NCBI GenBank assembly: GCA_025738555.1
Contig: JAOVFP010000010.1
Coordinates: forward strand, 930,001 to 994,000
Reading direction: 5' to 3'
DNA length: 64,000 nucleotides
From: Cyathus striatus
Taxonomy: Eukaryota > Basidiomycota > Agaricomycetes > Agaricales > Nidulariaceae
Shown: positions 12,517 through 25,653 of the stretch, piece after piece
How the letters are laid out: every line of letters begins with the position of its first letter
How positions within the stretch are numbered: position 1 is the first letter of the stretch
The notes under the pieces: model-generated
Database searches by the model: none
What the model was told of the DNA's origin: nothing
What the model saw: only the letters and a program-made list of their open reading frames with translations
Position numbers and translations under genes: made by a program

Positions 12517-13193
12517 TTAATTCTCTCCAACTGTCATCAAGCCAGCAGTAACAACAGGCACTGGCATTAACTCTTCATGCATTATTCCTGCTGCAACAAG
12601 CGACGCCATTCCCAAAATGAAACAGCTGAATGAAATTATGATGGAGAGTGCAGTAGAGCTTGACATAGTAAATATCTCATAGAAGAGTATCAGTTGCAAG
12701 AAAATTCCCGGTAGTACGTTAATCAATGTGTAGCACTTAGGTCCGATCATTTTTATTTGCATCTGGGATCATCGTTAAATCATATAGCGTGGTAATGAAT
12801 TGGCATACCTTAAATTGTTCTTCGTTTACTCCGTCATAGGATATTGATATGCGACCAGTGAAGAGGATACCTCCAAGGTAGACAGCGGCAGAATTAGTTT
12901 TATTCTGATGGGCGTTAACCCTAAGAGCATTGCCTCAGTACTTTTTATTGGCTATTGGAGATATCGTATGTGAATAATGTGCAGAACTAGTATAACATTG
13001 TCGGTCAGGTCAGGATTGTTAAGCGTTATGCAATGATGATGCTTACAATCATTAGGCACATAGTGCGCTGTGCACTGAACTTTTTAATGAGAGCTTCGAC
13101 TTGGGTTAAGTCCTCTATAGCTCTCTTAACGTCGTTGAAAGGCGTTATGAAGACGAGGACAAATCTAAGTATGTATAGAACTTGGTTGTACAT
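12517..13193 (-). pseudogene. Membrane-protein family copy C, splice donor lost
   Basis: Same four-exon layout as copy A: exon 1 at 13047-13193, the 17-nt exon at 12970-12986, exon 3 at 12809-12920 and exon 4 at 12517-12762. Exon lengths and phases match, and segments such as ILFTGRIS and NEEQF are conserved. The donor after the microexon is AT instead of GT, where copies A and D have a G, consistent with a G-to-A change. The last exon is longer than in copy A, ending MTVGEN. If the AT donor cannot be spliced, the frame closes before the central membrane segments. It could still be expressed if another donor is used, so the pseudogene call is probable rather than certain. Confidence 0.6.
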
Positions 13194-13840
13194 GGGTGGG
13201 GTGGGGGTTGGGGAGGCTTTCCGCCATAGCACACTTTAAGTATTAAAGCGTTTTAATATTCGGAAACCCTTACCTTGTACAGCAGTTGGTACCATCTTAG
13301 TATTTTTATCTCATTCTTACCTTATTGTTATCTGAGATCTCACTTGTCTATCTGATATCATTGGGGCACTTACCTTATACAGCAGTGGGTACCTTCCCGG
13401 TCATATCTAATTAGTAACAGTTCCACATGTGGCTGGATTAATTAAGGAACATTATGCAATCAATGCGTTCACGGTGAAGGCAACTTGTTCTGTAATTTTT
13501 TGCTGTACTTCTCAATGTTACAACTGATTTGATTACATAAGGGTGCAGGAACCTTATGCCCTCTACCTTACACGTTTTGTTTTTTCAATATCACGTGTGC
13601 ATGGCTTATTATTAGCACCCTAAATTATCCATATCATAAATATATCACATAAAATCCTCCCTAAACCTTATAAATCAACAACCCCCTAACAAAAATACAC
13701 CTACAACACACCTATTGTAGAATTATATTACCTATTCAAATGTCACAATAATCATTCTATGTCGCCTCCACATATGCTTTAGGATATGTTACTATACCTA
13801 TTATGTATTTTACTGACAATGTGCTACAGCTGATTTTATG
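13194..13840. other. Intergenic DNA, nothing recognised
   Basis: Two short related segments, each reading TTACCTT.TACAGCAG.GGTACC, occur about 100 bp apart (13269 and 13369). Nothing else is supported. Confidence 0.4.
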
Positions 13841-13842
13841 TA

Positions 13843-14496
13843 CAGATGATGATCAGTACTTTGTACACCGAAATTCGTTTTTGCTATAACTTCGTCAATT
13901 GTTCATGTATTTACGTATAAATTTGTACATATGTTTTCCGAGAAGTATAATAAAACATACTTAAATTTCACGTCACTACGACAAGAACTGAGAGATATAT
14001 TTATGTTTTATTGGTTTTGATGCGAATTCTGTGAACCACTATTCGGTTGTACAGTGTCACACAATGCGTGACAGCCCTGCTTTCCCTGCCATCGGGCCTT
14101 CAGGGGTGTCACACTGTGTGACACATCATGTACTATTTTGGGGGATGAGAAGGAGATCCTGCCATTTTCACAGTAAACACATAAACTTCCAGGAATAAAA
14201 TGATATGTACGTGCATTTAAAGTATGTATGAGTGCAAAATAAGTTCTGTATCAGCCAAAAGTGTACAAATTCATAGGAAACAACATTGTCAGAATTTCGA
14301 AAAATTCACAAAAACACACCAAAATCAGTATCACCATTTAAACAGAAATAGATATATGTAAAATAACATATGTAGTCAATCTCTGTTCTATATCCTACAG
14401 GATAATGCCCAGAATTAAGTAATACATGCAAAGGTTTTAGAGAAAAGTGCTACTGTACAAAGGAGTAGTGGTGTACAAAGGACCGATCATCATCTG
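13843..14496. mobile_element. 654-bp MITE, copy 1
   Basis: Begins CAGATGATGATCAGTACTTT and ends with its near-perfect inverted copy (CTTTGTACACC conserved inside both TIRs). TA dinucleotides flank both ends (13841-13842 and 14497-14498). A second copy of the same length lies at 17268-17921. It has no coding capacity. The interior carries a palindromic GTGTCACA..TGTGACAC module around 14057-14125. The TA target fits a Tc1/mariner-like mobiliser, which is not present in the window. Confidence 0.85.
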
Positions 14497-14627
14497 TACT
14501 TAAGTAGTTTACAATGTACCGTAAATACTTATCCATTTGCCTCATGCTTCCTCCCCTGCGTGCTTTGAGGCCAAATGTAACGTCGTCGTCGTCGATGCGT
14601 CGTTTATTTCAACACCTATACATTATC

Positions 14628-15787
<1,160 letters not shown>

Positions 15788-17083
15788 TGTTGTAAGTTGG
15801 GTAGAGTGTGATGTGACATGGATATGAAAATGAGACGGTGTAATGTGCGATACTGAAAATTCATCGGTGAAAAGCTTAATTTTTATATTCACCAGTTATC
15901 TATGTCTTCCGCCATCACAGTAATCAGGTGTGTCAATTATGAGAGAGATTAGGTGATATTGTTGTTTTAGTCTATGTTGATTACGGGGATTAGTGAGCAT
16001 ATGGATGGAGTGATCATACGTTGGTCATGTTGCACTTCTTATAAGTGGGCGGGGAAGCGATATTGACGAAAGCTGCTGATTTGAACATTTACGGTAGAGC
16101 ATTTGTAAGTGAGATGGGAGACTCAGACAGAGGTGGGTGCTAGCGCTACCCCTGGTAAGTAGTATTGGTAAAAGGCGAATCCCTGAAATAGAAAGTGAGA
16201 GGCTATTTTTGTGTTCATGGCGCGTTTACTTGCCTTTAAGGTGATTGCCAAATAAATACTGACGGATCTTTTGATGTCACGCCCGAGTCATACACCATCG
16301 TTATAACGAATAAGGCCGGAAGCCCATTAACAATGAGAAAGTAGAACATAGTAAAACTAAGTATACATGCAATATGCTAGGTACATTACAAAGTAAAAAA
16401 AAATTGAATAAAACACCCGTATAAGTAATAAGTAGCAAAGATACACAAGTTTCAGCGTGATACATTGTAAAAAGGAATAAATAAAAGGATAAGAACCGAA
16501 AGTAGCAGTAGTTGTTGAAGCGGAAGTATAAATTAAAGTAAGTAGATACATTAGGAAGCCGGAGAATACAGTATGTCTCGTTACACCAGTACGCATAGGA
16601 TTTGGCCCTGACTGTTGGAATTAAAACGTTGAAGCAGCGCCCCCGAAAAAAGATGAGGAAACGCACGAGTGACGGTATGGAAGGAGAGACAGCTAAAAAC
16701 GTTCGGTGAGCTGGCATTACCCCAAACACCATAAATATAAGTAACTTATGGCTTCAGAAATTTCGTCCTAGTAACCGTCAATAATAAGTTAATGGATGTA
16801 GGATGTTCAGCATTTTGGAATCGTACCGGTCGTGGTACAGCATGGTTTCAACACGCCAGCTTCACATTGCCTTCGCGGACTGGGGAGGTACCCACTGATG
16901 TACAAGATTATCTTATTTCGACATGCAGATCTTATCTTATCACGGAACTCCGATGTAGATATACTTAGGTAGAGATATATTAGTACTAATAGTAGAATTA
17001 TTTAAAGTACTGCTGTACTCAACGTCGTAACAGCTTAACAGCTAGTAAACGCCTTTATATACAGCAGTAGATATTTATATATA
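15788..17083. other. Intergenic DNA, nothing recognised
   Basis: Open frames on the minus strand at 16301-16732 are hydrophobic and low in complexity, without a recognisable motif. No gene is called. Confidence 0.45.
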
Positions 17084-17235
17084 TGGGAGTCCGAGTGTGT
17101 GGTACCTCTTACGTGAATGTTGTGATCTGAAATATTCTGACCATCACATTCTCCACTGCAGGCAAGCTCCGATACTCGAGCTCTTTACGCTTAGCCTGGT
17201 GTTCCGTACGGATTATGCAGATTCCGTACACATTC
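17084..17235 (+). repeat. Repeat S plus end of the GTACGG repeat
   Basis: 17084-17180 (GGGAGTCCGAGTGTG..GATACTC) is closely repeated at 60114-60205. It is followed by GAGCTCTTTACGCTTAGCC and TTCCGTACGGATTA, which matches the reverse complement of 26970-27020, the outer end of the GTACGG palindrome cluster in the NLR region. The MITE copy at 17268 inserted just beyond. Confidence 0.65.
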
Positions 17236-17267
17236 TTGAAAAATGAAAAATAGCTTTAACACCACTA

Positions 17268-17921
17268 CAGATGATGATCGGTACTTTGTACACCGAAATT
17301 CGTTTTTGCTATTACTTCGTCAATCGTTCATGAATTTGCGTATAACTTTGTACATATGTTTTCCTAGAATTATAATAAAACATACTTAAATTTCACGTCA
17401 CTACGACAAGAACTGAGGGAGATATTTATGTTTTATTGGTTTTGATGCGAATTCTGTGAACCACTATTCGGTTGTACAGTGTCACACAATGCGTGACAGC
17501 CCTGCTTTCCCTGCCATCGGGCTTTCAGGGGTGTCACGCTGTGTGACATATCATGTACTATTTTGGGGGATGAGAAGGAGATCTTGCCGTTTTCACAGTA
17601 AACACATAACCTTTCAGGAATAAAATGATATGTGCGTGCATTTAAAGTATGTACGAGTGCAAAATAAGTTCTGTTTCAGCCAAAAGTGTACAAATTCATA
17701 GGAAACAACATTGTCAAAATTTCGAAAAATTCACAAAAACACACCAAAATCAGTATCACCATTTAAACAGAAATAAATATATATAAAATAACATATGTAG
17801 TCAATCTCTGTTCTATATCCTACAGGATAATGCCCTGAATTAAGTAATACATGCAAAGGTTTTAGAGAAAAGTGCTACTGTACAAAGGAGTAGTGGTGTA
17901 CAAAGGACTGATCATCATCTG
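17268..17921. mobile_element. 654-bp MITE, copy 2
   Basis: Same length and orientation as copy 1 and nearly identical in sequence. TIR CAGATGATGATCGGTACTTT with its inverted copy at the right end. TA flanks at 17266-17267 and 17922-17923. The small number of differences between two complete copies 3.4 kb apart suggests recent activity or local duplication. Confidence 0.85.
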
Positions 17922-18089
17922 TATAACAAGATAAATATTCTGCATGGAAATTACAATAAATATAATGTCTTTGCTATGTTTTGAACCATCAATGTGCATC
18001 AACTACATTGCTTTGTCATCAAACATACAAACTCATTACCGCCAGGTATGTCACATGTGCCTATCATGGTCACTGACACAACTGATAGC

Positions 18090-19420
18090 TGGAGACAGGG
18101 GGCCACCATTACTGCATTTTCCAAAAGTAACATATCCCATGACCCCATGGGAAGTGGCAGTGGCTGCACGCAGAAACTGATCAGTAATTTTTATACACAG
18201 TATAATACATAAATATACCTAAACTACTTATTATTTATTTCTCTATTTCTTTCCTTTTGGAACAGCTTGCTGATCACTTACAGATCTTATTCTTTTCTTG
18301 TCTTTCAAATCATTCTGAACATGTACAATGTCATCACTGTTTTCTATCCCATATTCATCTCTAAAAAATAGTGTTGCCTCATAAGGAATATTCATTAGTC
18401 TTCTTCTTTTGAAATGAAAATGTCTACCAATAGCTGCCAAGATATTTCAGTATTTAAATATTTTCCAGGCTGTGAGGGATCTTCTATTCCAAGAAATATA
18501 AGAAAATGATTAATTGCATTATATTTCCAGATGGTTTTTGGGACATCAGATATGGATGGTAGGCAAATGGGCAGTGAATAAGAACATTGGTGCAATGGTT
18601 TGAAGGTTTACAGATTGTTGTAGCTTTGTATTTCATGCTTATATCTTGATATTCACAGGTAGATGTTATAGATCCAGCTCCATTTCTCTTCCGCAAATCC
18701 ACATGGTTCTACAATCTACAATGTATTCAGGCATTTGTTCTGTATTCTAATTAGAAAGGGGGAGAAATACCTTTTGAAGCAGTCCCCTGTCTGACTTTCC
18801 TCTAAACTTTGCAAGAACATATTGGCCTATATGTTCATGCATTTGTTTAAGCATCTTCTCATCTCCACATATATGGCAGTGAACAACCTCATCACTTTCT
18901 AACTTGTCATTAGGCACTAGAGTTTCAGGAATATTATCAACAATGAAAATTGGCAGTTACTGTAAGTCAAACAGTTTCTTCACATCTGTTACACACAACA
19001 AAGTGACATCCAGTACTAGGATCAATAGTTGTTATCAGATATAACTCATCTAGTTTAAATGTAACTGTAGTTTTTGTCCTTTTAACAGGAAGAGGCATGC
19101 TGCAATCAGCTAAAGCAAAGGTTAAGCAGGGGGTATTCCTGGGGTAATCAGGTTCTTACACTAGTTTTATAGTGATTCAGTGAGCAAAATATGCAAATAG
19201 TATCTATTAATTAATTTAATTTAACTCTACATGCATTTATTGATTGTGATTTACAAGAAATACTTCAATTACAGTGTGTGGATCAATGAATAGTAATACA
19301 CTTCATGTGACATGTGCATTGAAGCCATGTGACTTACCAGCTACCAGTTACAACTGGGTTACAATCAGTTTCCACATGCAGCCACAGCCACTTCCCATGG
19401 GGTCATGGGATACTGTAGCC
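18090..19420. repeat. Inverted-repeat-bounded block, TE-like
   Basis: The segment CCCATGACCCCATGGGAAGTG followed by GC.GTGGCTGCA..CAGAAACTGAT at 18134-18182 recurs in inverse orientation at 19365-19420. Outside it lie GGGGGCCACCATTACTGCA on the left and GGCCACTTTCAGGGTTGGCT (inverted) on the right. Both outer motifs also occur side by side at 34335-34402, as if a short deletion derivative of the same element had landed there. No clean target duplication was found. Confidence 0.45.
18395..19110 (-). pseudogene. Zinc-finger transposon-type protein remnant
   Basis: The minus strand shows protein-like pieces in order: MPLPVKRTKTTVTF, VVHCHICGDEKMLKQMHEHI (a C-x2-C..H-x3-H finger), DLRKRNGAG, then CTNVLIHC..C and PKTIWKYNAINHFLIF. 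Spaced Cys/His motifs ending in 'WKYN..NH' are, as I remember, common in basidiomycete transposon-encoded proteins (possibly KDZ-like). Frames are broken repeatedly. It lies inside the inverted-repeat block, which supports a TE origin. Family assignment is tentative. Confidence 0.35.
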
Positions 19421-19645
19421 AACCCTGAAAGTGGCCATTGAGTGATTTGAATGACCTCAGCACCAAATTAAGCTCGGTTTTTTTGTGATATGTATAGTAA
19501 TATACTGTAGCTACATGTATACAAAATTTTAACTCCAAACAGGCTCAGTGTGTAAAGATATGGTAGTTAGAAGTGATAGAAATATTGATGTAGCCTCAAT
19601 TTGCTACTGGTTCACATACTGTCTCAAGAATCATCCTGCTACTTC

Positions 19646-22129
19646 AGGACCCCTGAATACTCACCCAAATGCCTGGTCCAAAGGCATCACATTTTTATCT
19701 GCACCAAAAATCCTGGTTTTTATCTGCAATTTGACCCAGGGATGCCTCCAGATCCCCAAAATGCAGTTTTTATCTGCAATGTTGCACAGGCCTGACCAAA
19801 AATCTGATTTTTTTCTAAAATTTTTGCCTAGTGGCACTCATGACTACTCCAGATAGCAGAAAATGAATAAGAACAAGTTACAGTAGTATGAAAAATCAAA
19901 TGGAAAAGGTGCCAGACACACATGGGTGTCTGACTCATCCAACATTTCAGCAGTATCCAACATCCCAATTCAAGTGTATGAGCACTTCATTGGTGTGCAA
20001 TTTTGAGACATGTCAATCAGTATCAACTTCCAGGCAAAACAGTTTCACCTCCTGCAATCTTCAAATTTCCTATGTGCTCTTGAGGCTGTACCAACTACCA
20101 CTTTCAACAGTTTAAAAGTTTTGTAGTCTGACTTTTCTCTCTTCCAGAAACTAACAAATAATGTGGGTCACATTGAGAGAGCTTTTAATTTACTCAAAAA
20201 GAGAAGTAAAAACACTCAGGATGACTCAGGCAATGAGGACTGTTAAATACAAATGTATCAAATAGCAAGAACTAAGTGGAACTAGTAAGTTTAAACTGTG
20301 AATATATGTATTGTTGAGTTACATGATGAAAGTAGTTAGTTTATTTAATACTTAGAATAGCAATTCCAAATATAATTATAAACTTAATATCCTGAGGTGT
20401 AGATTCAGTAAGTTTGAGGAGTACAATAATATTCAAGTCCAAATTTAGATCAGATTAAAAATAGAACAAGTTAAACTTGAGCTATTTTTGGTATGCATCA
20501 AGGTATTCAAAGTTAAAGTTATTCAGATTTCTATTCAGTAAACTCAGTATGCAGTTCTCAGTGTCTAAACATCTTGTAACTAATTCTGATTCTTGTCTGA
20601 TGTCTGAACTGCCCTATCCATGAGAGGGAAGAATGCCTGGCAGTTCCTGCTGTTTCTTTCCCTCTTTGCTCATCTATATACAATTATGGACATATCTATC
20701 CACAGATTAGGTCTATACTAGTTACTAATTTAATTCCTAGGTTTCTCCATTGTTCTAGCACAGCCATTGCTGCAACCAATTACATGTGCACATGCATGCA
20801 TGTCTATATCATGATGGGTGCCTGTCTGGGTGGCTTGTTGATCTATTACCATTTCAGGCATTGCTTATATCATCAAATGCATGTGGCATGTCAGTGTCAC
20901 AACAGCACACCATTACTGCATTGCATACTTGCCCTGCTATCTTTCTCTTCTGGTGATCTGCACATGGGCTGCACATGGTCTATTGGCTTCATTCCATGCA
21001 TAGCTAGTGCACTGTCTGCATAGCTTTGCACAGGTTCTTGTGTTCTAGGCTGGTTCTAGAGTCTGGGCTCTGTCTGTGTTCTGTATTCAACTCTGTGTGC
21101 CATCTTGGTTGTTCTGTAACTCTGGGGTCTCATCATAGTGAATGGTGGGGCATTATATGGTGCTAGCAAGTGCAAAATGACTTCAGTTTTTTTGAATGAA
21201 AGTGGTAAGTATTTGTTTAAAGTGTTTTAAACCATACTGAGGTGGAGTTTTTATGTTTTTATAAGTTTATTTATTTAAATCCCTTAGTAAATTATGGGAG
21301 GTGGTGTGGGAACTCAGCCCCTCCCCACTGTGTCCTACTCATGCACTCAGGTGGAAGTTCCATAAATTCAGAAGATGAAAAATGAAATTAAAGTATGTCA
21401 TTATATTTTACTAGCATATCAGTATTCATAGCACACCTTTTCCTAGCATAACTTTCCCACTGTACCACACAAATCCATAACCTGTACCTACTGTGCCATC
21501 TGAAACTTGAAGAGGAGTGATATTACTAATATGAGCAGTTCCAACTTCAGGTAGGTTTAAATTGTTGAATATATCCATTCATCTTTTGAGTATCTAGCAA
21601 ACTTTATTAGTTAAGGCTATATATGAATCAATATGATAAGTGCTACCTGGATAAGTGCAACCCTTTCTGATCCAGTTATCAAGATTGAAAAGAGGGTCAT
21701 TATTGAGATCAAGCACTACAGTGGGCATTATGGTGGAAGATAGACAGCAAGAGCATAGCATCAATTTCTTATCATGTTGGATCAATATATATCACTCTAG
21801 CTTGCTTAGCCACCATTTTACCATTAGCTAGACTTATTTTGCCCCAACATGCAGTGTGTGGTAGACTAGTGGTTAAATACACCCAATGTAAGCACTCAGT
21901 ATTATACTGACTGGTGGGGCCAAAGTTTGATCCTCCAACATAACATACATTTTTATCCTTACAAATACTAGGCCTACCTATCCTACCCCCATTTTTATCT
22001 GGAGTACTGCCACAGGCCTTTTTGTGAAAAAAGCAGTTTTCATCTGGATTTTCAACAGGCATTTCTCAAAAATTTCCTCATTTTTATACTTTCAGAGATC
22101 AGGGATTTGGGGGAGTTTTCAGGGGTATG
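19646..22129. mobile_element. Non-autonomous hAT-type element, 2484 bp
   Basis: Termini read AGGACCCCTGAATACTC on the left and, reverse-complemented, CATACCCCTGAAAACTC on the right, followed inward on both sides by CCCAAAT.CCTG. An identical 8-bp duplication GCTACTTC lies directly outside (19638-19645 and 22130-22137). A (C)ATTTTTATCTG motif recurs near both ends (19688-19780 and 21950-22045), as subterminal repeats do in hAT elements. No transposase is recognisable inside. I found no CpG in it by eye. Confidence 0.75.
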
Positions 22130-22137
22130 GCTACTTC

Positions 22138-23243
22138 TCCACTATAACACCGTGATAAGCTGAAATAAAAATACAGTTAGGTGTATAAATAAGTTGTGTT
22201 GATATCCTGGGTGGTAAAAATTGCTGATATGATCCCAATATATATAGATTTGGTATGCAATTGATACAGATATGTTATCTACTCACCTGCACAGGCCCAT
22301 ATCTGTATGAAGCTCAAAGGCCATAGAAAACTCCTGTTATTTAGAATTTTTTTGGAGGCTACAATAAATGATTATATCTTTAGGATTATGTACTCTGCTT
22401 ATTTTATACTATTTTATTTGGTGCATAAGAGGAGCATCTTTGTTTTTATGCCAAATTTAGTAGTGTCAGATGCAGTCAGTTGCTTGCAATACCAGGCAAA
22501 CTTTGGGCTTTGCAGAAGTCAGAAAAGTATTTAATAGGTTCTGAACATTATATTCTTGCAATTCTATGTATAGAAAGTTCCCTATCATTGAGATATCATC
22601 CTATTAGTAGGACAAAGAACTCAGCAGATCAGTCCAGGTAAAGCACATGCAGCTGAGCTTGCTTTGTCAGCAGCCCAAGATGTCTTAGCTTATTGTAGCT
22701 TATAGTGCAATCAAAGTATAAAGAATAGGGCCAGCAAGCAGCAGGGCCCACTACCTTCTCATTTAACAGACATTTACCATTAGAAATACAATTCAATAAA
22801 AGACTACATCAATAATTGTAGTGATAAATGCCATGAATTTGAAGTTTCTGAAATGGGAATAGATCATAAACATGCAGTTAAAAGTAAGAAAACTATCGAT
22901 AGAGAAAAAATTAATGAATGGATGATATATCAATATACATCTGAAGTAAAAATTAAGAATAGAACTACAATAGAGAACAGGAGAAATGTAGTCCAATGAT
23001 TCATGATGTCATAGAAGTTTCTGAGAAATAAGGTGAAAAATGTTACAGAAAAAATAATGCAGGTGGAAATAGACTGGTTGCTGAGCACAAAGATGACACT
23101 GAACTATGTCATGGGCTGTCAGGCAGCAGACATGAGGATGGAGTAGATGAGGTTGGCACACAGGATGTTAGTGGTTACAATGTTGGCAGAGATGATGTTA
23201 TGGAATCATGCATACATCACCCCCTTTTCACTGTATCACAAAT
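22138..23243. other. AT-rich, CpG-poor DNA, nothing recognised
   Basis: No supported gene. This is the 3' side of the NLR WD40 block. Confidence 0.4.
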
Positions 23244-24085
23244 CTAACTCAGTTCTTGTTCCCTTATACATGCAGACACACCATTCATCATGCATGTACC
23301 ATAGTTGACCCAGTCTGAATGGCCTTGAAGCTCATTGATAAGTCTTCCACTAAGGGAATTCCACACTCTGACTGTGCTGTCAAATGAGCCAGGAACAATG
23401 GTAGTCCCATTATGTGAGATGGCAACTGAGTTGACCAAGCTTGAATGGCCTTGAAGCTCATTGATAAGTTTTCCACTATGAGAATTCCATACTCTGACAG
23501 TCCTGTCATCTGAGCCAGAGCAAATGGTGGTCTTATCATGTGAGATGGAAACTGAGTTGACCCCATTTGAATGGCCTTGAAGCTCATTGATAAGTTTTCC
23601 ACAATGGGAATTCCACACTCTAATTGTCCTGTCATATGAGCCAGAAACAATGGTGGTCCCATCCTGTGAGATGGCAACTGAATTGACCCTGTCTGAATGG
23701 CCTTGAAGCTCATTGATAAGTTTTCTACTATGGAAATTCCACACTATGTCTGTGCTATCAGATGAGCCAGAAACAATGCTAGTCCCATCATGTGAGATGG
23801 CAACTGAGTTGACCTGGTCTGAATGGCCTTGAAGTTCATTGATAAGTTTCCCACTATGGGAATTCCACACTCTGACTTTTCTGTCACCTGAGCCAGATAT
23901 TATATACTTTCCATCATATGAAATTGTCACAGAATTTACATATCCAGAATGATCTATTAATTCATTTAACAGTTCACCTGTTTTAGTGTTCCATATTCTT
24001 ATTGTGTTGTGCCTAGATCCTGACACAATTCTAACATCATCTGATGTTATAGCAACTGAGCTAATATAATTAGAGTGGGCAGGGA
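23244..24085 (-). pseudogene. NLR C-terminal WD40 repeat domain, separated from its NACHT
   Basis: Six 42-residue WD40 repeats and a truncated seventh, each on the pattern GKLINELQGHS..VNSVAIS followed by VSGS.D.TVRVWN. The middle repeats are nearly identical to one another, as in HNWD-type fungal incompatibility and immune receptors, where repeats are homogenised. The Met at 24230 in the open frame lies in flanking repeat DNA; authentic WD40 sequence starts near AWNYLPAHSNYISS (about 24080). The NACHT half of the same gene begins again at about 27250 on the same strand, beyond 3 kb of repeats. I found no CpG in this block by eye. No stop interrupts the repeats, but without the nucleotide-binding half it cannot act as an NLR. 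It could be transcribed as a stand-alone WD40 protein. Confidence 0.8.
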
Positions 24086-24099
24086 GATAATTCCAGGCT

Positions 24100-25385
24100 T
24101 GCACACACATGAGTGTGAGTTGAGCATGCATGCTCAGGGTTGATATTCCATGCACAATAGGTGAGCATGGGAATTCAACCCTGTGCATGAATATCTTATA
24201 TGTGTGCATGAATATTCTACACTTGAGCATGAATAATTTTTATATGAGCATGAACAAACATGGTGTCTTAAAACAATTCCTATACTGAATACTTGGTATG
24301 ATAAAGTGTATATCTAATATCATTTAGTATATATTAAGGCTCAAAAGAATGAATTTTAATTGAGAGTGAGCATAAGCATAAAGTGAATACATATTGATGT
24401 TCATGCTCACTCTAAGTGTATGAAAAATGTGTGAGAATGAATAATATACTATTCATGCTCATGCTCACTCTAAGTTAAAAGAGCAATTTATGAATATGAA
24501 TTGATTTCACATTCAAATGAGTTTAATAGGGAGTGAGCACAAGTATGAATATAATACATATCCACACTCATGCTCACATTCAAAAAAAAAATTAGTAGGG
24601 AGTGAATGTGAGTATGGATAGTATTATATCCATGCTCACACTCATATTCAAAAAAAAATTAGTAGGGAGTGAATGTGAGCATGGATAGTATTATATCCAT
24701 GCTCATGCTCATGTTCAAGTGAAGTATAATACAGTGAGCATGAGCATGAATATAATACATATATACACCCATGCTCACATTCATGCTCACATTCAAATAA
24801 AATTAATAAGGAGTGAGCATGAGCATGAATATATATTATATCCATGCTCACACTCACATTCAAGTGAATTTTAATACAGTGAGCATGAGTATGAATCAAT
24901 TTTATGCTCATGCTCACTGTATTAAAAATAGAGAATGAGCATGAGCATGAATATAATACATATCCATACTCATGCTCACATTCAAATAATGTTAATAGAG
25001 AGTGAGCACAAGTGTGAGCATGAAAATAATACATATATATACTCATGTTCAGGCAAATTTTAATATAGTGAACATGAGCATGAATCAATGTCACACTCAT
25101 GCTCACATTCAAACAATGTTAATAGGGAGTGAGTGTGAGTGTGAGTGTGAGCACAAATATAATACATATACACACTCATGCTCATGTTCAAGTGAATTTT
25201 AATAGAGTGAACATGAGTGTGAATCAATTACACATTCAAACATATTTTAATAGGGAGTGAATGTGAGCATGAATATATATTATATTCAGAACCTTCAACC
25301 CTGTGTGTGAGTTTATGACCCTGTGCATGAAGTGAAATCTTGTGCATGAAGTGAGCATGCACATTCATGTTTGAGTGTGAAATGT
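24100..25385. repeat. GAGCATG palindromic repeat array
   Basis: Dense repetition of (T)GAGCATGAGCATGAATA.. and its inverse CATGCTCATGCTCAC, alternating with AATTTTAATAG(GG)AGTG spacers, so that many segments form near-perfect hairpins (for example around 24730-24790 and 24930-24985). The same motif reappears at 27165-27235. Open frames here are repeat artefacts. Confidence 0.8.
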
Positions 25386-25404
25386 ACATGTTATTTTTCA
25401 GTAA

Positions 25405-25560
25405 TTTAAACTCCCCCAAGAGGTCTGTACAGATCTGTACGGATCCGCACAGATCCGTACGGAATCCGCACGGAATCCGAAAATTCCGTACGGATCCGTG
25501 CGGATTCCGTGCAGATCTGTACAGACCCGTACAGACCTGTATAGATACCATACAGAATTT
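25405..25560. repeat. GTACGG/GGATCC palindrome cluster, copy 1
   Basis: Repeated interleaved words GTACGGATCCG, GCACGGAATCCG and AGATCTGTACAG read almost the same on both strands. The outer edge CAGTAATTTAAACTCCCCC (25399) matches, inverted, the outer edge of a third cluster near 38400-38430. This is one of the few CpG-dense spots in the surrounding CpG-poor domain. Confidence 0.75.
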
Positions 25561-25653
25561 ATATACTAGCTATTATTATTATTAGAGGTGATTATTCTAT
25601 ATGGATTCCATACATATTCTGCATGGATTCTGTGTGGATTCATGCATTGCTGC

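Noticed and set aside
16301..16732. Hydrophobic 143-residue minus frame
   Set aside because: Phe/Leu/Tyr-rich from AT-rich DNA, with no motif, no splice partners and an overlapping alternative frame.
24648..25202. His/Cys-rich open frames on both strands
   Set aside because: They are translations of the GAGCATG palindromic repeat, not genes.
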